64,000 bases of DNA from Lutjanus erythropterus. Taxonomy: Eukaryota > Chordata > Actinopteri > Lutjaniformes > Lutjanidae. Under the pieces are notes generated by a model. That model was not told the DNA's origin. It saw only the letters and a program-made list of their open reading frames with translations, and made no database searches. The stretch lies in assembly GCA_020091685.1 (NCBI GenBank), contig CM034601.1:62001-126000 (forward strand), given 5' to 3'. The stretch's first letter is position 1, and each line of letters starts with the position of its first letter. The translations under genes were made by a program, and so were the position numbers. Shown here in pieces: positions 11,163 to 23,018 of the stretch.

Positions 11163-14100
11163 GTAGGCGTCATGTTACTGTTAAAGTTAATATCGATTAT
11201 TAAGTCTTGAATTATTATTAAATTGTGATTACTGACCATCAGCATGATGCTGCTGCAGCTCTGATACCTGACATGAAAGTTCTGTCGTACTGACATTCAG
11301 CTCAACGAACTGCATTCAAAAATGTAGAAAATTAATGTTCTCTTAACTCCCCAGGAAAGAATAACTCGCTTTGTAAACATAAACATGATTTTTACGAATT
11401 AACTAGATGTTGTTTTCAGTTCGGCAGAGAAATAATTCAACAAACAGAAATGATTCGACCAAAAATATCAGATTAATTATTGGTCGTCCTTCTGTTGACT
11501 CGAGATTAAAAGCGTGTTAGTAGTTATATCTGTGTCACGTTGCGGTACAAATAATGACGTAACATGGTCAGATTGAGCGAAAGTGAAGGAGTTTGTTTAA
11601 ACAAACTTGTCGATATTCTAAATGTATCGAGTCATGTTGTCCCGATTGAAAAAGCAGCCAAATGTTGATCAGAGTTTGGTTGGACTCATTCGTTATTTAA
11701 ATGTGTGGTGATGCAGCCCAGTGATCCACATACTGACAGGTGATGTTATTGATCTCCTTCACCGAGTGTCTGTTCTGTCAGACAAACGACAAGCACCATG
11801 AAGTTACGCTGCTTTGATTCCTGAAATGAGTGTTGTGTTGACAGAACGGTTCGACGAACTGCATTCAAAAATCTATCAAATTAACTTTCCCTTCAGCCTG
11901 CAGGCAGCAATGGCTAACTTCGTAAAAACTAACATGACACTTACTAATTAATCAGGTGTAATTTTCAGTTCGGCAGACAAATAATTGATCAAACAGTAAT
12001 TATTCAAGTAGAAAATGAAGATTTAGCTGGGGGTTATTAATGGTTTTCCTGTTGTTTCCTCAGTTCTGTTTAACTCAACTATAAATGGCATCGCAGCAGT
12101 TTAACGAATGTCATGTGATGGTATAAATAAATTTTAATGTATAAAATTATAAAAGGAACATTTTGGTGGATTGAAGTGGTGTGTTTGATCATCGAAATGC
12201 AACTTTAGCGTCAGAATCCGTCCGTTCATACATGTGTCACATGATGCTGACCTGACTGAAAAAACAGCCAAATATTGACCAGAGTTTGGTTGGACTCCCT
12301 CCACATTTAAATGAGCAGTGATGGAGCTTGTTGCTGTTTGCTCCTGTTTTTTTAAGGCTGTATTATTAGTGAAGTGATGTCATTTTCTGAACTTATGAGA
12401 TTGTTCTAAGTGTTCTATCATTTGTCTTTACTCACTTAGTCTTTATATCCACATTACTGATGATTATTGATCAAAAATGAATGTAGAATCATGAAACTTC
12501 GACTCAAAATGATGGAAAAAAGACAAAAATAAAGAAAATGAGAAAAGTTTGTTATTTATCTTATTAATTATTATTGATTGATTGATAGCATTTTCAACTA
12601 TCGGCTGAAGACAATGCACAGAATTTGCAGCCCTAACGTTATTATTTGGTGAAAGCACCAACAGTCAGGGTTAGGTGATTGTTATAATATTGATACTGAG
12701 AAATTTGGTCAACAATTTTGTGATATTTGATTTTGTCTAAATCACCCAGTGATAATAAAACAAACTTAATTTTATCACTGCAACTATTGATTATTTTAAT
12801 TGAAAATGGGTCCAAACAGGTTTTTAAAGTCTTTCCTGTGACAATTATTTTCATTATTGATTATTATCCTGATCATTGATTGGTTGTTTGGTCCATAAAA
12901 TGTCAGACAATGTTGAAAAATGTTGATTATGTTGACACGTCAGGATCATGGCAGGTTTTTTTAGCCATATTGCCCAGACCGACATCACAGTGAAGGATGT
13001 ATTGATCAGATACTGTTGATTGACTGATGGAATAATCACCTAACTGTTTTAATAATTGATAATTCTCTGGTTTGTTACACCAACAAGAACAGCAGCAGAT
13101 CGCTGTGATGCAGCCGGATGAAACTGTTCCTCCTTAAGATAGCAAATGTGTCTCTGTTGCCTAGGTAACCAGGAGCGGGGTTGGAATGACCCCCCTCAGT
13201 TGTCATATGGCCTTCAGATGTCCCGTGGACCTCAGAGGAGCCTCCTGAACAAGAGAGCAGCTCCAGCAGCAGCTTCAGGTCAGAAAACACAAACAGGGAC
13301 TTTAGAACCAGAGGAACTAAATCAGGAACTCAGTTCCTCTTGCACTGGGTTAGTTCCTGTGGATCAGCAGCAGCAGCCTGCTCTCCCTGCAGGTTATCGT
13401 CCACCTGTCTGTGCTGAACGTGCCCACCTGTTGGTACATATTGTTTATTGTGACTCCGCCCACAGACGATCTGATCGATCTTTTCTACATCATCACATTC
13501 TACATTACGTTTGACATGGCAGCTGTCATGTGTCCCTCTGTCCTCCTGGCTGCTGGTTTATATCTGTGACGGCTGTCATTAATAAAATACTAATAATTAA
13601 TTTAACTGACTACTGCAGCGGTCTATAACCTTGGTGATCAGAAGAGACATTTTTAATTACTTTAATTGAAAATATTCAAATTATAACTGTCATTCACATT
13701 GTCTTGAATTTTTTAATTGTAATCTATCTGTCTATATAATAAACACATGTGATCAGCGGTAAAAACGCTTCACGCTGGCTGTCCCATTGTTTTCCTATGG
13801 CGTGGCGCACCGCTCGGATCTGCCGCTCACCGCTGCACCCAAAGTTCAAATTATTTGAACTTTGACCTCGTTCGCCGCTGACCTTTCAAAGTGCAACCAA
13901 TGAGATAACAGCTGATTGTGACGTAGCCAGAAGCGACACATACAAACAGAGGAGGGAGAGAAAATGGAAGAAAAAACTCTTTCTCTGTGTTTCTGAGTTC
14001 CCTGAACTGTAAAACACCACATTAAAATCACACCACGATCTCGACAGGAAGAGGATTGTTTGGTGAAATGTCAGTAGTCAGATCGGGCTACCAGGCTTGT

Positions 14101-15667
14101 GATTGGGCAGAGTTTACGAGCTACTGTTAAGATAAATACAATGCTAACGTTAGTTGATCTGTTTGTGACACAGTGACAGGATCAGTGCTTCACAGATATA
14201 AACTGTCCTTCAGCTCAGCGACAGTAAATCCTGTCATGTTGTTACACAGAGCTGTGGTTAGTTTCTGCAGAACAGGAGTCTGCTTTTTCCTCCTCGTCCT
14301 TTTTCTTACTGGAGTGACAAGTAGCGTTTGGTGTTGCCTAGCAACGGTGAATAGCTCGCGCTTGTTGATGACGTATACCTGAGCTCCTCCGCGTCCGCTC
14401 GGCGCCTCTGCGCCCTACCTGGCGGTGAGCGAGGAGCAAATTTCTTGTCATGTGAAGGTCCCTTTAGAATCGAGCGTTGCCTGTTGTCATGACAACAATA
14501 ATTCACATCCCTTTTACAACCAAGTGGTGAGTCAGAGTATAAATCACAACAGGCTGATTTGAACTGATTTGAACCTTTTCCAGACTCACATGACGTCACG
14601 CTGCTGTTTCTCTGAGCTTGAAAATGAAAAATAAAAACAAAAGAAAAGGTTTTTATTGAAATTAAATTTAGTTGTCTGGTAATTGTTTGTGTGACTGGTT
14701 TATATTCAGCAGGTTATACAGGATGTAGGGCTTCACATGGTTATTTTCAATATCAATTAATCTGTTGATCATTCTATCAATTAATCGATGAATTATTTGG
14801 TCCATAAAATGTCAGAAAATACTGATCAAAGTCCAAGATGACGTCCTCAAATGTCTTGTTTTGTCCACAACTCAAAGATCTTCAGTTTACTGTCAGAGAG
14901 GAGAAAGAAAATAACAAAAACAAAATATTCACATTTAAGAAGCTGAAATCGGAGAAATTGGACTTTTTAAAATTAAAAATGGCTCAGAATTATTAATTGA
15001 TTAATTAATGTTCTTGTCAGTTGAAAAATAGTTTCTGGAGTGACGTGTGTTGCCATATTTGGACCTGTTTTTCAAGTGTCTCCTGTTATAATTATTTTCA
15101 CTATTGATCAGTCTGTTGATTGATAATGACTGATAATGATTGATAACGATAAAAGTTTGAAAACTAGGTCCAAACGTGGAGCACGCAGACGTTCATCATA
15201 TTTTTTAAGTCTTTCCTGTGGTGATTATTTTCATTACAATTCATTAATCACTCTTGATGCTTCATGCCTCAAATGTCTTGTCTTTGATTGGACCTCAGGT
15301 GCTGGAGCCCCACCCATGACTCCTCCCTCCTCTAATCCATTGGCTCCACCTCCAAGGAGTGTAGCCCCGCCCCCTCTAGACCCAGGTGAGAAGAAGAAGG
15401 TTAGGAACATCATGTCATGTGTTCTGAAACATCCCTGATTTCTTCATCTCCTTCTTGCAGCTCATCATCCTCCTGGCTCTCTGGCCACGCCCCCTCCTCC
15501 TCTGGGACCAGTGAGAAATCAGAGGGAGGCCATTATCAGCCAATCAGAGAGTGAACCTGACGTAGACAGGGTGGTGTCGGTGTTGAACCGAGCACTGTCT
15601 GCCTGCAGGCAGGATGTTAAAGTGAGTTCAGGCTTCAGACAGCAGGGGGCGCCACACACACACACAC

Positions 15668-15723
<56 letters not shown>

Positions 15724-17191
15724 CTGAGGCCTCACAAAGATCTGAATGTATTGATCAGCTGTATTGATCAGTCCCTCTGATCAGAACAGTTTACTCAAAT
15801 GCAACAAATCCTTGAGAATTCTGCACAACTTTACAATTTTGTCCAATCGCTGCTGCAGATTTTCTGCAAATTTGACCAATCACAGCAGTCCGCCATGCTG
15901 AAATCACATATATACGTAATAATTACTGTTGTATTTTTAATGATTTTTTTCACTGTTGTCAGTGTTTATCAATGCTCTGGTTTTGAGTTTGTGTAAAAAC
16001 ATTTAAAACATATTTTGGTAGAATATTTGGTTTCATTACTGAGAACATTGAGAACAGAGCAGTTTTATTCCCCCTGAAACAAGATGCCTCTGATTTTTAA
16101 TGAATTATACAAAAAATGATTCAACAATCCCTAAAAAAAAAAAAATCCTGGAGGGAGTGACTGATGAACGTCTGTCTTCTTCCATGAAAACTCCTCATGT
16201 CACATGATGATGATGATGATATCAGACAGGTGATGAAGGTTCTGCATCACTACAGACAAATAAAAATCAATGGGTTTTTAAAAAGTTCCTGATACAAACA
16301 ATAATAATTCAACTTGTCTACAGTTTTACAGACAAACAACAGGAAACATCAAATCAGAATGTTTTTAATATAATCATAAAATTAAAAAAAACAAAAATCA
16401 AACCAAACTTGAACTGAATCTGAACCATCAGCAGACAATAATAAAAATATAGAAGCACAATAGAAAATCAGTATATATAAATGAATACTACAATATATAA
16501 AAAAAACTAAGTATGTAACAAACGACAGGTTCTCCGTTCTCTAAACATACAGAACAATGTTTATCTTTGCAAAATAGAAGAAGAGATAGAAACAAATAAA
16601 TGTCCAGAATTATGTCCACTAATGTGCATCAGACTACAAAATACAACGGTGTCAGTAGTGAATTATCGATTAATCAGTTTGAGTCATTTTTTAGTTGAAA
16701 AATGTTCAAAGGAAAATTTCTCACATCTATTAAACAAAAGGAGAGAGAAGAACGAAGACTCCTGCACTCTAACTTGCATTATATCTTTTTTGATTGTTTT
16801 GGTACCAAAACGTTGCAAATAAATGATAAATTGGTAGACGAGTCCTGCAACTAAAAAAATGTTAAAATGATCTGATTTCAGCTTCTCAGTGTAATGAAAG
16901 ATAATCATTACAGGAAAGACAAAAGTCCAAACATCTGGAGCATCTGGAGCGACATGCTGCCATCCAGATGTTTTTCAAACCTTTTCTGTTACAGTTCTTT
17001 TCATTACTGATCAATCTGTTGATTGATAATGATCAAGGGTTAAAAAATCTGTAATCCACATGTTTGGACATATTTTTCAACCTTTGAAAAGACTGAGAGG
17101 ATTATTTAATCAGTTCATCAAGAAAATAATTGACAGATTTATCTGCAATGAAAACAGTCATGACTGTTGTATTGTTTTTGTTTTGCAGTTT

Positions 17192-17222
<31 letters not shown>

Positions 17223-18169
17223 GATGGATCCCTTCGTTATCAAAGACACTTGGTTCATATTTTTTGCACATGCTCAGGTTGTTTTTTAAAGTTCTCTAAA
17301 TGCTGCACACATCAGATACATTTTATAATAAAGGACATTTTCTCAAGTCATTTTCTTTGTTTTTTAATAATGTGATAAATATCATATTATGTACTTTTTG
17401 TTAGTGTACCTTGAGTTTTGGGTTACATCTCTACTGTGTGAAGAACTTTAAATGTCTCAAAATACTTTACAAATAAAGAGTAGAGACCTACAGTCTAAAT
17501 GAATTAGAGTAATTACATAAATCATTTTGTATGTTTCTGTGATGGTTAATAAACCAGTATGTCAAAGCTCTTTAACTGAAATGATACTTTTATTGCTAAA
17601 GTATAATTATTATTATATTATATTTTTATCTACAAAAAAACCAGAAAAAAATAGTAAAGCACATTATTATTTCTTGATTGAGATGTTAAATTATTATTTG
17701 CTTTCATTCCTGAACAGAAAAATTAGTTTTAGTGTTTGAATGTTATGTTTGATTAATTTCTGACTTCTCAGAAAAGTTCAGTGAATTGACTCAGATTTGA
17801 TTATAAAAAGGTGAATTCAGTTTGAAATTCCTCATTTCTGTTCAAAATAGTAAAACATCACTGAAAATAAAAGATGTTCTGAGACAAACAGGAAAAATGT
17901 GTGACATTTTTAGTTTTACAGTTTTAGTTTTTGAAAGATTTCTTAAATATTTCTGTTTTCTCGTTTTTATGACAGGTGCTCTAATAAATTTGTTAAGTTC
18001 TGTATATTAAACATCGACTGACTGTGACTTTTGACCTGTGTGTGCAGGATCAGGTGTGTAATGATGTGGCAAAGAGGCTCCGCCTCCTGGAGGAGAGCTG
18101 GAGGGCAGGTAGACTGAGCCTACCTGTCCGGAGACGCATGGACACCCTGTCTCTGGGTAACCTGTCTCA

Positions 18170-18203
<34 letters not shown>

Positions 18204-20164
18204 CTGTCTGTCTACATACTCAGGGCACCTGAGGGATTTTAAAAGTTTTAAAAAAGCTCTTCATATAACAATTAATTTACCCAAAAATCTGTATTTTTTT
18301 TCAGTCATAATCCTGAAAAACAGACACATAAATCACATGAGAATAATGACAATAGTTGCATATTTTAAAGTTAGTCTTATTTCCAACCTGTTTAATCTTT
18401 AACCTCCATTTGTCAGACACCTAATCAGAAAAATAGTGATGTCATCAGTTCAGTAATATTCAGATAAGATGATCACTGGTGATGGACTTCAATTCCACCA
18501 TTAGATCCTTAGACCTCGTTCACCTCGGTGACCTCGTGGACCTCGGTGACCTGGTTGATCTCATTGACCTGGTTGACCTCGTGGTCCTCGTGGACCTCGT
18601 TGACCTCGTCGAACTCGTGGACCTCGTTGACCTCGTTGACCTGGTTGATCTCATTGACCTGGTTGATCTCATTGACCTCGTGGTCCTCGTGGACCTCGTT
18701 GACCTCGTCGAACTCGTGGACCTCGTTGACCTGGTTGATCTCATTGACCTGGTTGACCTCGTGGACCTCGTTGACCTCATGGACCTCGTTGACCTCGTTG
18801 ACCTGGTCGATCTCGTTGACCTCGTGGACCTCGTTGACCTCGTCGAACTCGTGGACCTCGTCGACCTCGTTGACCTGGTCGATCTCGTTGATCTCGTTGA
18901 CCTCGTTGACCTCGTCGACCTCGTTGACCTCGTGGACCTCGTTGACCTCGTCGAACTCGTGGACCTCGTTGATCTCGTTGATCTCGTTGACCTGGTTGAC
19001 CTCGTGGTCCTCGTCAATCTCGTGGACCTCGTTGACCTCGTTGACCTTGTTGACCTCGTGGACCGCGTGGACCTCGTTGACCTCGTCGACCTCGTCAACC
19101 TCGTTCACCTCGGTGACCTCGTTGATCTCGTTGACCTCGTCGACCTCGTCGACCGCGTTCACCTCGGTGACCTCGTTGATCTCGTTGACCTTGTCGACCG
19201 CGTTGACCTCGTGGACCTCGTTGACCTCGTCGACCTCGTTCACCTCGGTGACCTTGTTGATCTCATCGACCTCGTCGACCTCGTCGACCGCGTTGACCTC
19301 GTGGACCTCGTTGACCTCGTCAACCTCGTTCACCTCGGTGACCTTGTTGATCTCATCGACCTCGTCGACTGCGTTGACCTCGTGGACCTCTTTGATCTCT
19401 TTGACCTCGTTGACCTGCCAGCCTGTGTCTCTGCTGGACACACTGACAGGGTCTAACTGCTGGATGTCAGGACACATTCAAACAGCAGCAGCTGAACAAA
19501 ATGTCCCAGAAAATGAAAGTTGACACACAGAGACATCGAACACTTGGATGTCTGGTTTTTCATTCAGTTATTACAAACAAAACAAGTGAAAAATATTGAT
19601 GAGTTTTTCCAAAGACGTCCTCAGAGACCAGAAAATATTCACTTTTAAGAAACTGAAATCAGAGAATCTTTTAATTAAAAATGACTCAAAATGATTCATT
19701 GATTATCAAAATAGTTGGCATTTAATGAAATAATTGATTAATAATCAATAAATTATCAATTAATCGTTGCAGCTCTACATACTTAAGCCAGTTTAACCCT
19801 GGAGTTAAATTTCAATCTAAGTGGTTTAAAGAAAAGACTGAAGTTTAACTGTCTGTCCACTTGGACATTTGTCTGTCATCCTGTCTGTTCCTCAGAGCTG
19901 CAGGCGGGTCACTGGGACTCAGCTGATGAGATCCATCGCTCCCTGATGGTCGATCATGTGACTGAGGTCAGCCAATGGATGGTAGGCGTCAAACGACTCA
20001 TCGCTGAGACACGAAAACTGAGTCCAGATCTCTTAGAACCTCTTCAGAAACCAGTCCAGGACCCTGCAGAACCAGTCAAGGATCCAGTAGAGCAAGGCCA
20101 GGACACTGCAGAACCAGTCCAGGATCCAGTAAAACCAGTCCAGGATCCAGTGTGTCGGTCCTGA
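11138..20164 (+). CDS. sra1: sra1, steroid receptor RNA activator protein, complete, six exons
   Basis: SRA1 is known as both a non-coding RNA that co-activates steroid receptors and a protein (SRAP) with a helical C-terminal SRA1 domain. Exons 11138-11162, 13165-13278, 15299-15385, 15461-15621, 18048-18156 and 19896-20164 join in frame (765 nt, 254 aa). Family marks: start MEDMYVKPG, then [17 protein letters not shown] (human [17 protein letters not shown]); a Pro-rich middle; a C-terminal domain with [10 protein letters not shown] and [19 protein letters not shown], the last part nearly identical to human. Human SRAP is about 236 aa. The extra tail is a tandem repeat of EPVQDP-like units. 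The nearest upstream in-frame stop leaves no earlier ATG, so the start is firm. Poly(A) signal at 20388. Confidence 0.96.
11250..12325 (+). repeat. Old tandem duplication in sra1 intron 1
   Basis: Copy 1 (about 11255-11720) and copy 2 (about 11808-12325) share ordered blocks: CGAACTGCATTCAAAAAT (11306 and 11855), CAGTTCGGCAGA, AATAATT, CAGCCAAAT and CAGAGTTTGGTTGGACTC. The offset grows from 549 to about 610 bp, so indels have built up. Confidence 0.75.
12770..12935 (+). repeat. Family A interspersed repeat, partial copy
   Basis: Has only the front half of the family: TTGATTATTTTAATTG, TCTTTCCTGTGACAATTATTTTCATTA and TTGTTTGGTCCATAAAATGTCAG. Confidence 0.6.
13165..13278 (+). CDS. sra1: sra1 exon 2
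   Basis: Acceptor ctag at 13161-13164, donor gtcaga. Carries the invariant ERGWNDPPQ block followed by SYGLQ and a SLLNKR basic stretch. Confidence 0.96.
13760..14560. mobile_element. GC-rich insert, possible non-autonomous DNA transposon
   Basis: This part of sra1 intron 2 differs from its AT-rich surroundings. It has CG-containing motifs at both ends (ACGCTTCACGCTGGC on the left; CTCGGCGCCTCTGCGCC and CGAGCGTTGCC on the right). I recognise a general resemblance to teleost Harbinger-type MITEs but cannot define terminal repeats or a target duplication. Confidence 0.3.
14725..15035 (+). repeat. Family A interspersed repeat, copy in sra1 intron 2
   Basis: Nearly full family: TCAATTAATCTGTTGATC, TGGTCCATAAAATGTCAGAA, GATCAAAGTCCAAGATGACG, CTCAAATGTCTTG, TCAGTTTACTGTCAGAGA and ACATTTAAGAAGCTGAAATC. 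Confidence 0.75.
15299..15385 (+). CDS. sra1: sra1 exon 3, proline-rich
   Basis: Starts and ends in phase 1, between cctcag and gtgaga. Codes [20 protein letters not shown] and more prolines, matching the Pro-rich middle of SRAP. Confidence 0.9.
15461..15621 (+). CDS. sra1: sra1 exon 4
   Basis: Acceptor cttgcag, donor gtgagt. Begins Pro-rich and passes into the first helix of the SRA1 domain ([20 protein letters not shown]). A long CA repeat follows about 30 bases downstream of the donor. Confidence 0.94.
15653..15720. repeat. (CA)n microsatellite after sra1 exon 4
   Basis: About 68 bp of CA with one CG interruption, starting about 30 bases into sra1 intron 4. Confidence 0.96.
15721..18047 (+). 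other. sra1 intron 4, unremarkable AT-rich sequence
   Basis: About 2.3 kb with a partial family A copy (16970-17140) and a TAA microsatellite (17192-17222). I see no exon or RNA gene. Confidence 0.6.
18048..18156 (+). CDS. sra1: sra1 exon 5
   Basis: Acceptor tgtgcag, donor gtaacc. Codes [18 protein letters not shown] and the [13 protein letters not shown] stretch, aligning with human KQVCDDISRRLALLQEQW. A CA repeat begins 15 bases after the donor. Confidence 0.95.
18172..18200. repeat. (CA)n microsatellite after sra1 exon 5
   Basis: Perfect CA repeat beginning 15 bases downstream of the exon 5 donor. Confidence 0.95.
18512..19416. repeat. 9-bp minisatellite (GTTGACCTC-type), sra1 intron 5
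   Basis: About 905 bp, roughly a hundred 9-bp units. The consensus is GTTGACCTC with GTGGACCTC, GTCGACCTC, GTTGATCTC and GTCGAACTC variants. The unit is a multiple of three and lacks stops, so frames of more than 300 codons stay open on both strands (DLV, SLT and NEV repeats); these are not genes. The unit contains TGACCT, the reverse complement of the nuclear-receptor half-site AGGTCA, repeated every 9 bp. Confidence 0.97.
19565..19780 (+). repeat. Family A interspersed repeat, copy in sra1 intron 5
   Basis: Shares CAGAAAATATTCAC, TTTAAGAAACTGAAATCAGA, ATGACTCAAAATGATT and the closing AATTAATCGTTGCAGCTCTA. Confidence 0.75.
19896..20164 (+). CDS. sra1: sra1 exon 6 (last coding exon) with repeat-derived tail
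   Basis: Acceptor cctcag. Codes the near-invariant [19 protein letters not shown] and VGVKRLIAE, then a fish-specific tail built from EPVQDP / KPVQDP / QGQDTA units ending CRS. The tail DNA is a tandem repeat with an 18-bp-like period. Stop TGA at 20162-20164. Confidence 0.95.
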
Positions 20165-20400
20165 CTCAGTTCTGTGTCTTTCTGCTCTCAGACTGTTTTA
20201 ATGTGAACCAGGACCTGCTGCCAATAATGACCATTTTCACTCTGCTGGAGAAGGGGGGACTCTTTCTGAACTCCAAGGTCACATGACTTGTCCACCAATC
20301 ACAGCAGAGCTTTGTGCATTAAGAGATGGAGATGAGAATCATGAGGTGGTTTTTACTTTGTGGTGATGATGAATCAGATCATGTGAGAATAAATCTGTCT
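20165..20400 (+). other. sra1: sra1 3' UTR
   Basis: Follows the stop codon and contains an AATAAA at 20388-20393. The cleavage site would fall shortly after about 20400. Confidence 0.7.
20388..20393 (+). terminator. sra1: sra1 poly(A) signal AATAAA
   Basis: Canonical hexamer 224 bases after the sra1 stop codon, the first such signal downstream. Confidence 0.7.
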
Positions 20401-20440
20401 GTGATTCTCTGACTGGTTTGATTTCATCAATACCCTGCAG

Positions 20441-20545
20441 AGACCAGGACCCTGCAGGGACCAGGAACCTGCAGGGACCAGGAACCTACAGGGACCAGGA
20501 CCCTACAGGGACCAGGACCCTGCAGGGACCAGGACCAGGTCAGAG
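20441..20545 (+). repeat. 17-bp minisatellite (CCTGCAGGGACCAGGAA)
   Basis: About six imperfect 17-bp units just downstream of the sra1 poly(A) signal. The ACCAGGAC core resembles the repeat that codes the sra1 tail. Confidence 0.85.
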
Positions 20546-21824
20546 AGGAGGAAAGAAATCAGAAAATATTCCTGTTTAAGAAGCTGAAATCAGAGATTTC
20601 AGAGAAAGAAAAATCTTTTTTTGTAATTAATATTTTCAAATTAACGTTGTCACATTCTGGTCATCAGTTTAAATGTATGTATAAAATAATGAACTAACGT
20701 TGAATGAAGACACTTATATCAAATTAAATTTATGTAAGCATCCAAACAAACAAAACAACAAATACATAAAAATTAGTTAAAAATAAACAAATAAATAAAA
20801 ATCAAATATCAAATAATTAAAATCACTCATACTAATAATTCTAACTAGTAATTCTCAGTCCCATTAAGAATGTCAATATTTGCATGATAAGTTTGTTACG
20901 TTAAGATCTGTCCACATTCACAGCGTCCTCCAAGTTGTCTCTCCACGTGTTTTTTTCAGTCCTGTCCTTACAGCTGAAAGATATTTGTTTAAATGCTGCC
21001 ACTGTCACCAACTCTGTGAACCGTTCCTGAAAGCAAGGCTCACCTGGGTTCCTCCAGTTTCTGAATAAAGGTCTCGGCTCCGTGATGAGATGTCATTTGT
21101 TGTTTAACTTAAAAAATGACCTATTAATCAATTATCAAAATAGCTGTAGATTGATTTAATAGTTGATTAATAATAGATTAATGGTTGCAGCTCTACATGT
21201 TTTATATTTGTTGTTGGGTTAATTAGTTTGTCCAGCTGTTCCTTCCTTCATTGTGAAGAATTATTGATTAATTTAAAGAGGCCATGATAATGAACATGGT
21301 AGGATATCGTTATTGTCGTGGATTTTATTTTGCTGATGCGTCAGAAGAAGGAAGTACCCAGGAGTCCAACATGTCTGACTAACCAGTACACGCTCGGTCC
21401 TGACGTTCCCTTCAGTTCTGGAGTTTCAGTCCTCCGTGATGGTCTTTAAATGTTCACAGACAAGGTCACGGTGAACCTATGTCCAAATAAGGTCGGACCC
21501 AACACGCCGAATTAACCTATTGATCTGTAAATCCAAACACAGGAATTATGAATACAGAAGGTGTGAGACCACAGTTCAACAGCGCTGACTCAGGGTCAGT
21601 GTTATCCACACCAGATTACAGTTACGTCTTCTCCGTTCAGAGAGACAAGACAACGTCTCTCTGACCTCAGCCGCCATAGCAACACTATCAGGTTGTTCCC
21701 TTGTTTACCTGAAAGGAGAAGACAGCTGCATCAGAGACAGTCTGTCTGTTAACAGTTGGTGCAGGTCTCTCAGTGGGTCCAAGGTCTTAGCATGTTGCTT
21801 AAAGACTGGAAAACTCCCTAACAG

Positions 21825-21975
21825 TTTAAAACTGTAATCCTGCTAATAACTGTGACTAACTGTAATCTGATTGCATCTTTTTTTAACTGTAACTGTAATG
21901 AATACAGTTACCTTTTGTTGTATCCAGATTACAGAATCCTGTTACATGTAATCTGTTACTCCCCAGGCCTGCTGA
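21825..21975 (+). repeat. Family B interspersed repeat, copy 2
   Basis: Matches the 4765-4940 copy block for block (AAAACTGTAATCCTGCT, TAACTGTAACTGTAATG, CAGATTACA, GTTACTCC). Confidence 0.7.
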
Positions 21976-22979
21976 TTAAGGCATCTCCCTGACAGAAAAC
22001 ATTAAACAGTGAACATATGTTCAGATTGTTATAACACTGTCATGTGACCTGTTAATGACACATCACGTGACCTGAATGGAGCAGCAGCTGTCTGCAGTGC
22101 TGACATGTGACCAGCGGGGGGCAGCAGAAAGCGCACATTGATAGACATATATTTTTCTTTCTTTCTTTTTTGTCTTATTTCTTTTTACTTTCGTTCTGTC
22201 TTTCTTTCTTCTTGTCATCGTGTTCTGCCTGTGAACATGAACAGCAGAGATGTGGAGTGCTTCATCAGATGGAAAATGCTGAGATCATATGATGATATTT
22301 GTGTCATTTGATCTGTTGATTTCTTCAGATTCATCATTTTGTAAACTTATTTTACATGTTTATTATTGTGTGGTAGTCTCCCAGTGCTCTCATTGCTCCC
22401 AGTGCACCCAGTGCTGCTGGTTTGACCTAAGTCAGGTGTTAAATATGTAGCTTCAACAAATGCAAATTTATTAGTGTGGTACCATTCAGACAAAGGGACT
22501 TCAAAGTGCTTTACCAGATCACAGACATTCGATAAAAGACATGAATAGACATTTTAAACTGCTTTTCAAAAAGACAAAAAAAATGTGAAAACAAGCAAAT
22601 ACAGAAAAAACTAAAAAATCAGTCAATACATTAAACACTTCTCATCAGGGAAACATGTTACTATATTAAAAACTTTAAAGTGCTAATAAAATAACAGATA
22701 TTTAAAAGAAATCTTTGATTCCAACTGGGTAGACTTAACCTTCTGATGAAGCTCATGTGATGTGACTGAAAGCTCCAGACAGCTGCTGAGGGACCTGTCA
22801 GGTGAGGATGTCTGTTCATGTTTGGTCTGTGATGACCTCTGCAGCCTGCAAGGGGCGCTGTTTTATTTCTGCTTCACTTTGACAAACAGAAGGCTTGAAC
22901 TTTGTCTTTTTCTCCTGCTGCAGAGATCGGACGGTTTTCATGGTGTTTGAGACGAGCTCAGTCTGAACTCTGCTGACCA

Positions 22980-23018
22980 TTCTCCTCCTCCTCCTCCTCC
23001 TCCTCCTCCTCCTCCTCA
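22980..23018. repeat. (CTC)n trinucleotide tract
   Basis: About 13 perfect units, a pure purine/pyrimidine mirror repeat. Confidence 0.95.

Noticed and set aside
18512-19416. Regular repeats that might suggest a CRISPR-like array
   Set aside because: The unit is only 9 bp with no unique spacers, in a vertebrate intron.
18479-19523. Open frames of more than 320 codons on both strands (DLV, SLT/SWT and NEV/HEV repeats)
   Set aside because: They come from a 9-bp stop-free minisatellite; every multiple-of-three frame stays open and no splice or start context supports a protein.
20191-20286. Open frame DCFNVNQDLLPIMTIFTLLE... after an acceptor-like tract as an extra sra1 exon
   Set aside because: No donor of the right phase in exon 6 and no match to known SRA1 C-termini; treated as 3' UTR.
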